In this document: piece by piece, positions 1-4,212 of the stretch
Layout of the letters: the number at the start of each line of letters is the position of its first letter
Numbering within the stretch: position 1 is the first letter of the stretch
NCBI GenBank assembly: GCA_964354655.1
Contig: CAYHAL010000041.1
Span: forward strand, 1-7,353
DNA length: 7,353 nucleotides
Direction: 5' to 3'
From: E44-bin46 sp964354655
GTDB lineage: Bacteria > Chloroflexota > Dehalococcoidia > Dehalococcoidales > E44-bin46
Position numbers and translations under genes: made by a program
The notes under the pieces: generated by a model
What the model saw: only the letters and a program-made list of their open reading frames with translations
What the model was told of the DNA's origin: nothing
The model's database searches: none

Positions 1-116
1 CGGTTACCTATCTTTAATCCTAGACCATCAGAATTAAATGCCCATAAAAATAGCATATATATCTGGTTAAAATCCCCCTAAACTATCCCTCTCACTCTTT
101 TGCTTCTATTTATTAG

Positions 117-130
117 TCGCCAAATGGCGA
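117..130. repeat. Interrupted palindrome TCGCCA-AA-TGGCGA
   Basis: This is a perfect 6-bp dyad around a 2-bp centre, about 110-125 bp before the likely start of the S8 protease. It has the form of a small operator for a dimeric regulator. The stem is too short and has no T-run after it, so a terminator is unlikely. A second dyad of the same 6-2-6 architecture, but different sequence, lies at 1382-1395 before the sigma factor. The function is inference. Confidence 0.4.
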
Positions 131-153
131 GGAAATCCCTCAAAAGTACTGGG

Positions 154-179
154 ACTAAAGTAACGCTCAACTAAAGTAA
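154..179 (+). repeat. Direct repeat ACTAAAGTAA x2, 16-bp period
   Basis: The 10-mer ACTAAAGTAA is present at 154-163 and again at 170-179. A related AAAGTA sits at 143-148, so three AAAGTA cores are spaced 14 and 16 bp apart. The core ACTAAAGT recurs at 1405-1412 and, inverted, at 1523-1530 before the sigma-factor gene. The arrangement fits binding sites for a regulator or an activator-dependent promoter. No known regulator consensus is recognised. Confidence 0.5.
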
Positions 180-255
180 TGTTACCAATTCGCCGCCCAT
201 TATATGACTATTGGGCTATTCCGTCAAGACCAAGGATATGACAATCATAATAGAT

Positions 256-1347
256 ATGAAGGCACCAAAATTTTTAATTCCAGTGCTACTTACTATCATC
301 GCCTTAGTGTTGCAGGCAGGCGTTGGGTATACACTGGCTAACGATACAGCAAGCATGGTGTATCCTACCCCACCAGCAAAGGTTGAGGTAGCTACAACTA
401 ATGATATTACCTATACGGAGCCGGAATTATTAGAAACCAGCCCATTAGATAACGCCGACCCTCCGCAATACGTCCTAGCCAATCAATCCGAGATTGTAAT
501 GCCAAACGACCCATACTTTGACCAGCAGTGGGCACTGAATAAGATTAACATCTTTCAGTTGTGGCAAATCACAACAGCGAAGGAAGATGTTCTGGTCGCC
601 GTCCTTGATACCGGTATTGACCCTAACCACCAAGACCTTAATGGTCTGATAGTGGATGAGGCTAACTTTACTGATAGCTCTAGCCCTGATGATATCTATG
701 GACACGGTACCCACGTGGCTGGGATTATCGCGGCTAAAAACGACGATGTAGGTATTGTCGGGGTAGCCCCCGGATGCCGACTACTAAATGCCAAGGTAGC
801 TGACGACGCAGGTAGATGCCAGGCATCAGCTTTAGCCGAGGGGATTATCTGGGCAGTGAATAATGGGGCTAGTGTTATCAATATCAGCCTTGAAATTAAA
901 GACCCCTCGCCCCAGCTGGAAGAGGCGGTAAATTACGCCTGGAGCCACGGATGCATAATCATAGCCGCTGCTGGTAACAACGGTAACGAGTCGCCGGTCT
1001 ATCCCGCTTACTACGAGAATTGTGTTGCTGTGGCTGCCATCAACCAGGACAGCAACCTAGCCACGTTATCAAACTACGGTGACTGGGTAGATGTGGCAGC
1101 ACCCGGTTACGATATCTACTCCACCCTGCCTAATAATGATTACGGGTATAAAACTGGCACTTCGTTTGCCACTGCCTATGTCAGCGGAATGGCAGCTTTG
1201 CTTTTCAATGTGGTGACTGATACTAACAGCGATGGCAGGCTAAATGATGAGGTTCGTGCCGCCATTGAGGCTGGCTGTCAGGAGATTGGCATCACCGGGA
1301 CCGGTAAAGGGCAAATAGATGCCAGTAAAGCTATACCTCAACGTTGA
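256..1347 (+). CDS. Secreted subtilisin-family (S8) serine protease
   Basis: A subtilase that hydrolyses peptide bonds outside the cytoplasm. Numbering is from the ATG at 256 (363 aa). That start is chosen because it gives a classic signal peptide: MKAPK, a hydrophobic core to about residue 27, and possible cleavage after TLA (A28). An ATG at 238 and a TTG at 211 are in frame, but none of the three has a convincing ribosome binding site. Residues 29-82 form a Pro/Thr/Glu-rich linker. The motif PNDPYFDQQWAL (from 83) opens a thermitase-like catalytic domain. The triad is D118 (AVLDTG), H150 (GHGTHVAG) and S303 (GTSFAT), with oxyanion N241 (AAGNNG). Oddities are Ala307 where GTSxATP normally has Pro, five cysteines (174, 188, 233, 256, 341), and an EF-hand/dockerin-like loop DTNSDGRLNDEV at 322-333. 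There is no recognisable I9 propeptide. The family call is secure; substrate and role are unknown. Confidence 0.93.
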   Translation: MKAPKFLIPVLLTIIALVLQAGVGYTLANDTASMVYPTPPAKVEVATTNDITYTEPELLETSPLDNADPPQYVLANQSEIVMPNDPYFDQQWALNKINIFQLWQITTAKEDVLVAVLDTGIDPNHQDLNGLIVDEANFTDSSSPDDIYGHGTHVAGIIAAKNDDVGIVGVAPGCRLLNAKVADDAGRCQASALAEGIIWAVNNGASVINISLEIKDPSPQLEEAVNYAWSHGCIIIAAAGNNGNESPVYPAYYENCVAVAAINQDSNLATLSNYGDWVDVAAPGYDIYSTLPNNDYGYKTGTSFATAYVSGMAALLFNVVTDTNSDGRLNDEVRAAIEAGCQEIGITGTGKGQIDASKAIPQR

Positions 1348-1381
1348 CCCCTAGTTAGCAACCTTACCACTAAAACAACCC

Positions 1382-1395
1382 AGACAGGTCTGTCT
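1382..1395. repeat. Interrupted palindrome AGACAG-GT-CTGTCT
   Basis: A perfect 6-bp dyad with a 2-bp centre, 35 bp after the protease stop codon. As RNA it could only form a 5-bp stem with a GGTC loop, and the following bases (CCACCC) are not a T-run. It therefore fits an operator better than a terminator. The geometry is the same as that of the dyad at 117-130. Confidence 0.4.
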
Positions 1396-1451
1396 CCACC
1401 CATGACTAAAGTCCTATCTAAATACAGTACCTTTGTCCATTGTCACTTTGA

Positions 1452-1484
1452 ACCTTATGAGTGAGAATTGGAATATCATAAGGT
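1452..1484. repeat. 9-bp inverted repeat ACCTTATGA ... TCATAAGGT
   Basis: The arms at 1452-1460 and 1476-1484 are exact reverse complements, separated by 15 bases. Arm centres are 24 bp apart, a little over two helical turns. The right arm ends 11 bases before the tandem TATACT repeats, where an activator or repressor would sit relative to a promoter using those boxes. It could alternatively form an RNA stem with a large loop if transcription comes from upstream. The regulator is unknown. Confidence 0.5.
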
Positions 1485-1495
1485 ATCCCACCTGT

Positions 1496-1527
1496 ATTAT
1501 ACTTTTATTATACTTTTATTATACTTT
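1496..1527. repeat. 11-bp tandem repeat ATTATACTTTT, nearly three copies
   Basis: Two exact copies (1496-1506, 1507-1517) are followed by ten bases of a third (1518-1527). Each copy holds TATACT, one mismatch from the bacterial -10 consensus (1498-1503, 1509-1514, 1520-1525), on the coding strand of the sigma gene. None has a good -35 hexamer at normal spacing, which would suit an activator-dependent or alternative-sigma promoter. On the opposite strand each unit reads AAAAGTATAAT, related to the ACTAAAGTA motif. An 11-bp period puts each copy on nearly the same face of the helix. Copy number could vary by slippage. Confidence 0.55.
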
Positions 1528-1553
1528 AGTGTTATAAAGGGGGGTTGTAATTT

Positions 1554-2168
1554 ATGGCGCAACCTTGTAAAATAACGGCTGTATATAATATGCCAATGGT
1601 AGACTCTATTTCAAAAACCGATTATGCTCAGTTTGTAAAAGACCTGAGACACCGCGACCCTAGCGCTGTCACCCAGTTATACAATACCTATGCCGACCGT
1701 ATTTACTCACTGGTATTCCACCAAGTAGGTAGAAACCACGAGGTAGCCCAGGATATCGTTCAAGAAACATTCGTCGCTGCCTTAAAATCAGCAGCCAAGT
1801 TTCGCAACAAGAGCAAGGTATATACCTGGTTGTGTAGCATCGCTAATAACAAGGTTTCGGACTTCTACCGCCGCCAGAAGCGACAGGCTAAGTACCAGAT
1901 TAGTGAAGCCTTGGAGCCTGACCGAATTGCTGATGAGACGCTTGCCGCCGCCACCATTGAGTCTACGGAAAGGCAAGAAGACACTAAACAAGCCTTGCTC
2001 AGCCTGCCACTGCATTATAGGCAGGTGCTGATATTTAAGTATATTGAAGAGATGTCAGTCTTAGAGATAAGCGAAATTATGAGACGGTCACCCAAGTCGA
2101 TTGAAGGGCTGCTAACACGGGCGCGGAAGGAGCTGCGAGCCAAGCTGGCTACACCAAGTGAGGGATGA
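1554..2168 (+). CDS. Sigma-70 family (ECF-type) RNA polymerase sigma factor
   Basis: A two-domain sigma factor that would direct core RNA polymerase to a small promoter set. At 204 aa it has the usual ECF size. Region 2 spans about residues 40-112, with the core-binding segment DIVQETFVAAL (67-77) and the -10-reading segment TWLCSIANNKVSDFYRR (91-107). A short acidic linker (about 118-145) follows, then region 4 (about 146-198) with LPLHYRQVLIFKY and the helix-turn-helix MSVLEISEIMRRSPKSIEGLLTRA recognised across 167-190. No extra C-terminal domain is present. The ATG at 1554 is favoured by AAAGGGGGG ending 9 bases upstream. Methionines at 13 and 15 are weaker alternatives. It is followed 36 bp later by a small membrane protein gene, the usual place for an anti-sigma factor. 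The repeats upstream suggest tight, perhaps autoregulatory control. The family is certain; target promoters are unknown. Confidence 0.92.
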   Translation: MAQPCKITAVYNMPMVDSISKTDYAQFVKDLRHRDPSAVTQLYNTYADRIYSLVFHQVGRNHEVAQDIVQETFVAALKSAAKFRNKSKVYTWLCSIANNKVSDFYRRQKRQAKYQISEALEPDRIADETLAAATIESTERQEDTKQALLSLPLHYRQVLIFKYIEEMSVLEISEIMRRSPKSIEGLLTRARKELRAKLATPSEG

Positions 2169-2204
2169 CGGCAGGTAAAAGCGACTATAATAAGAGAGGC
2201 AGAA

Positions 2205-2450
2205 ATGGCAGGTTTCATCAGCGAAGACGAAATTAGAGAGCTACTTAAGTCGGCATGTCCACCGGCAACGCCTTTGCCTGAATTCAAGGACCAGCTATTA
2301 CAAGACCTGACTCGCCGAGCAGAAGGTTTAACCCGTCCGCGCTGGAGACAGCCAAGATTATTGGTGCCTATCGTCGCCGTCCTAATTGCGGTAGCTATCG
2401 GCTACGGTATCTGGTTAGGGCAGGCGGTAGAAGCTACCCTCGCCCCCTAA
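2205..2450 (+). CDS. Small single-pass membrane protein, possible anti-sigma factor
   Basis: An 81-aa protein with a hydrophilic N-terminal half, a basic stretch RPRWRQPR (44-51), and one transmembrane helix at about 52-72. Only about ten residues follow, so by the positive-inside rule the N-terminus is cytoplasmic. The segment LLKSACPPATPLPEFKDQLL resembles the start of many uncharacterised proteins encoded next to ECF sigma factors (recalled, not searched). No zinc anti-sigma signature (HxxxCxxC) is present; the only cysteine is C18. AGAGG lies 5-6 bases before the ATG, and the gene sits 36 bp after the sigma-factor stop with no terminator between, so it is probably cotranscribed. The anti-sigma role comes from position and topology only. 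The short outer tail leaves little room for an external sensor domain. Confidence 0.6.
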   Translation: MAGFISEDEIRELLKSACPPATPLPEFKDQLLQDLTRRAEGLTRPRWRQPRLLVPIVAVLIAVAIGYGIWLGQAVEATLAP

Positions 2451-2475
2451 ATTACCCTTCCCGGCTATTTCTAAT
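2451..2475. other. 25-bp convergent junction, no clear terminator
   Basis: The plus-strand membrane-protein gene and the minus-strand Fe-S protein gene end tail to tail here. The only symmetry is GGCTA (2463-2467) with TAGCC (2477-2481), a 5-bp stem with a 9-base loop reaching into the end of the Fe-S gene. It is not followed by a T-run on either strand, so it is a weak candidate at best. Transcripts from the two sides probably overlap. Confidence 0.35.
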
Positions 2476-3261
2476 CTAGCCACTACCAGCGCTTCGCTCA
2501 TGCCCTACAGGACAGACTTTAATACATCTACCTAGACAGTAGTGTATGTCGCTTAGCCTTATGCAAGCATCGGTATCGGTTCGTGCCGGCGTATTGTACC
2601 ACACCACCTCGGAATCGAAAACCGGGCGCAGGGAAATAGCACCCGGGCAATTTTCCAAGCAGATAGAGCAACTTTCACCTATACATACCTTCTCTTTAAG
2701 CAACGGGCTGGGAGTAAGCTCAGCCTCAGTTATCACCGAGTTGAACCTTATGCGAGGTCCATAATCGGGTGTAACCACCAGATTGTTTAGACCAAATTCA
2801 CCCAAGCCAGCGTTTACCGCAGCGTGGCGCTGGGAAAACAGCCCTGACCTTGATGGAATCCTATCGCTAATAAATCTCCATATCGTTGCGGTTCCATAGG
2901 TTGCGGGAAAGAACAAAGACCGGTAACCCCGACCCTCCAGAAAGTTTGATACCCTCAGTGCCATTATGTCAAGTAGCTGGTTTACCATGGCGTAGCCAGT
3001 CTGCCGGTAAAAATAGTTTTGGAGGACGTCCTTTCGGTGTTCTGGAGGCACCAGCTCAGAGTTGACCAGATGCTCCTCCCAGTAGAGCGCCTGATGCAGC
3101 AGGGCTACGCCAAAGGTGATGACACTCCTCGCCCGAGGAAGAAAATCGCGTGGATGGTGTCCCTTTGGCACACCATCAAACCGTTCTACATTTGAAATGC
3201 CAACCACGCTGGCTCCGTTAGCCTTTAGCAAAGTTATAACCTCACCGGTTAAATTATTCAT
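2476..3261 (-). CDS. Short Fe-S protein, QueG / reductive-dehalogenase-like
   Basis: A 261-aa cytoplasmic protein (numbered from the ATG at 3261) with two C-terminal [4Fe-4S] cluster motifs. The first is C193-x4-C198-x2-C201-x3-C205-P, and the second is C233, C242-x3-C246-x3-C250-P. Before them lies GLGEFGLNNLVVTPDYGPR with VITEAEL, the segment shared by epoxyqueuosine reductase (COG1600) and the catalytic part of reductive dehalogenases. It has no Tat signal and no membrane helix. It stops 11 residues after the last cysteine, so it lacks the C-terminal extension of QueG (about 310-380 aa). The start overlaps the end of lgt by 8 bases (ATGAATAA), which implies translational coupling. A TTG at 3264 is a possible start, with AGGAG 9 bases upstream. 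The superfamily is well supported. True epoxyqueuosine reductase activity is doubtful, and whether it binds a corrinoid cannot be read from sequence alone. Confidence 0.75.
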   Translation of the reverse strand: MNNLTGEVITLLKANGASVVGISNVERFDGVPKGHHPRDFLPRARSVITFGVALLHQALYWEEHLVNSELVPPEHRKDVLQNYFYRQTGYAMVNQLLDIMALRVSNFLEGRGYRSLFFPATYGTATIWRFISDRIPSRSGLFSQRHAAVNAGLGEFGLNNLVVTPDYGPRIRFNSVITEAELTPSPLLKEKVCIGESCSICLENCPGAISLRPVFDSEVVWYNTPARTDTDACIRLSDIHYCLGRCIKVCPVGHERSAGSG

Positions 3262-4063
3262 CAACCTTCTCTACTCCTAATCTAGCTTGCTGCCTTGACC
3301 TCCATGTCCTTAAAGCCAGCATAGGAATAGCGACAGCTAAGACTATTATGGCGACAAATTGAGCCTGATGTAAACCAAGGAGGAAAGGTGTCCCCTCTCG
3401 CAGGAAATCGATACCAACCCGCCATGCTGAGTATAAAGTAAGATAGACAAGAAACAGAGTGCCATCGGGCTTGAGCCGTCCCCTTAATTTAAGCAATATG
3501 GCGAAACCTATTAGACAGAATATAATCTCATAAGGCTGTGTCGGGTAAAGGGCGACCCCAAGCGGAGCATAGCTATTAGGATGAGTATAAACTATGCTCC
3601 AGGGTAGCCCTTGTGGTGCTGGTAGGCCATAGCAGCAGCCATTTATGGTACAGCCTACCCTACCTATAGCCTGAGCTAATATAGTACCCAGCGCTGCCAA
3701 ATCGGCAAAGAAGCCAAACTGGTAATGGCGTACCTTGCTATAAATCAAGAAGAACAGGGAGGTACCTATAACAGCACCGTAGATGCTTAAGCCAGCACCA
3801 CCAAAAATCTGCCCCGGGTTCTGGCGGTAATAACCCCATTCATCAATAACATGAAATAATCTTGACACTATAATCCCTGAGAGAATGGCTGGGACTATCA
3901 CCGTAATGTCAGGAGGTTTAGGCAACTCAGCCCACTTTCCTCTCATTTGCCGCCACACCCACAGGATGAGTGCAGCAACAGCTAGGGCAATCATAATGCC
4001 ATACCACCTAATTGCCATTGAGCCTATATGAAAGGCTATCGGGTCTATGCTTATGGTAATCAT
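3254..4063 (-). CDS. lgt: Prolipoprotein diacylglyceryl transferase Lgt
   Basis: An inner-membrane enzyme that moves the diacylglyceryl group of phosphatidylglycerol onto the lipobox cysteine of prelipoproteins, the first step of lipoprotein maturation. The 269-aa protein (numbered from the second ATG, 4063) has about seven hydrophobic segments and the family landmarks in order: WYG near residue 20, SRLFHV (67-72), GLSIYG (92-97), the signature GRVGCTINGCCYG (134-146), YPTQPYE (173-179) and SAWRVGIDFLRE (212-223). Compared with E. coli, Tyr95 stands where His103 is, and cysteines replace parts of the GRIGNFINGE signature. I recall the same in many non-proteobacterial Lgt proteins, so activity is expected. 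The start at 4063 is favoured over the adjacent ATG at 4066 because GGAGG (4068-4072) is then 4 rather than 1 base away. The stop lies inside the start of the downstream Fe-S gene. The upstream neighbour is cut off by the assembly gap. Confidence 0.93.
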   Translation of the reverse strand: MITISIDPIAFHIGSMAIRWYGIMIALAVAALILWVWRQMRGKWAELPKPPDITVIVPAILSGIIVSRLFHVIDEWGYYRQNPGQIFGGAGLSIYGAVIGTSLFFLIYSKVRHYQFGFFADLAALGTILAQAIGRVGCTINGCCYGLPAPQGLPWSIVYTHPNSYAPLGVALYPTQPYEIIFCLIGFAILLKLRGRLKPDGTLFLVYLTLYSAWRVGIDFLREGTPFLLGLHQAQFVAIIVLAVAIPMLALRTWRSRQQARLGVEKVDE

Positions 4064-4106
4064 CATTCCTCCGGCGAATTGAGTATGCTTAGCAACCCTA
4101 TCCCCT

Positions 4107-4206
4107 NNNNNNNNNNNNNNNNNNNNNNNNNNNNNNNNNNNNNNNNNNNNNNNNNNNNNNNNNNNNNNNNNNNNNNNNNNNNNNNNNNNNNNNNNNNNNN
4201 NNNNNN
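4107..4206. other. Assembly gap, 100 N
   Basis: A run of exactly 100 N, the usual placeholder for a scaffold gap of unknown length. It lies between the helicase stop codon (6 bases away on the right) and the upstream side of lgt (40 visible bases on the left). Missing genes, a promoter for lgt, or a terminator for the helicase transcript could all be hidden here. Operon continuity across it cannot be judged. Confidence 0.97.
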
Positions 4207-4212
4207 GCCCCT

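Larger units (their letters stand above)
1..255 (+). other. Non-coding leader before the S8 protease gene
   Basis: No open frame in this stretch looks like a gene, and no tail of an upstream gene is recognisable. The first 115 bases are AT-rich and without clear structure. The part from 117 onward carries an interrupted palindrome (117-130) and two 10-bp direct repeats (154-163 and 170-179), listed separately. A TATATG at 201-206 could serve as a -10 box, but no good -35 hexamer lies 16-18 bases upstream, so I do not call a promoter. The regulatory interpretation is inferred from the repeats only. Confidence 0.6.
1348..1553 (+). promoter_or_regulatory. Repeat-rich control region before the sigma-factor gene
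   Basis: This 206-bp stretch between the protease stop and the sigma-factor start contains no gene. It holds, in order, a 6-2-6 palindrome (1382-1395), one ACTAAAGT (1405-1412), a 9-bp inverted repeat (1452-1484), an 11-bp tandem repeat carrying three TATACT boxes (1496-1527), an inverted ACTAAAGT (1523-1530), and a strong AAAGGGGGG ribosome binding site at 1536-1544. No hairpin followed by a T-run is seen after the protease, so read-through from the protease gene cannot be excluded. Most likely the sigma gene has its own regulated promoter here. This is inference from structure. Confidence 0.5.

Noticed and set aside
154..179. Direct repeats read as plasmid iterons or a replication origin
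   Set aside because: There are only two exact copies, with no replication gene or DnaA-box cluster nearby.
475..881. Minus-strand open frames opposite the S8 protease
   Set aside because: They lie wholly inside a gene with an intact catalytic triad and show no family features.
1382..1395. Palindrome read as a terminator of the protease gene
   Set aside because: The stem is at most 5 bp as RNA and is followed by CCACCC, not a T-run.
1788..2287. Minus-strand open frames opposite the sigma factor and membrane protein
   Set aside because: Their composition is that of antisense shadows, with no ribosome binding site and no recognisable domain.
2546..2764. Plus-strand 72-codon open frame inside the Fe-S protein gene
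   Set aside because: It is antisense to the conserved cysteine-cluster region, which explains the sequence.
2476..3261. Calling the Fe-S protein a respiratory reductive dehalogenase
   Set aside because: It lacks a Tat signal, is much shorter than RdhA, and has no rdhB anchor gene beside it.
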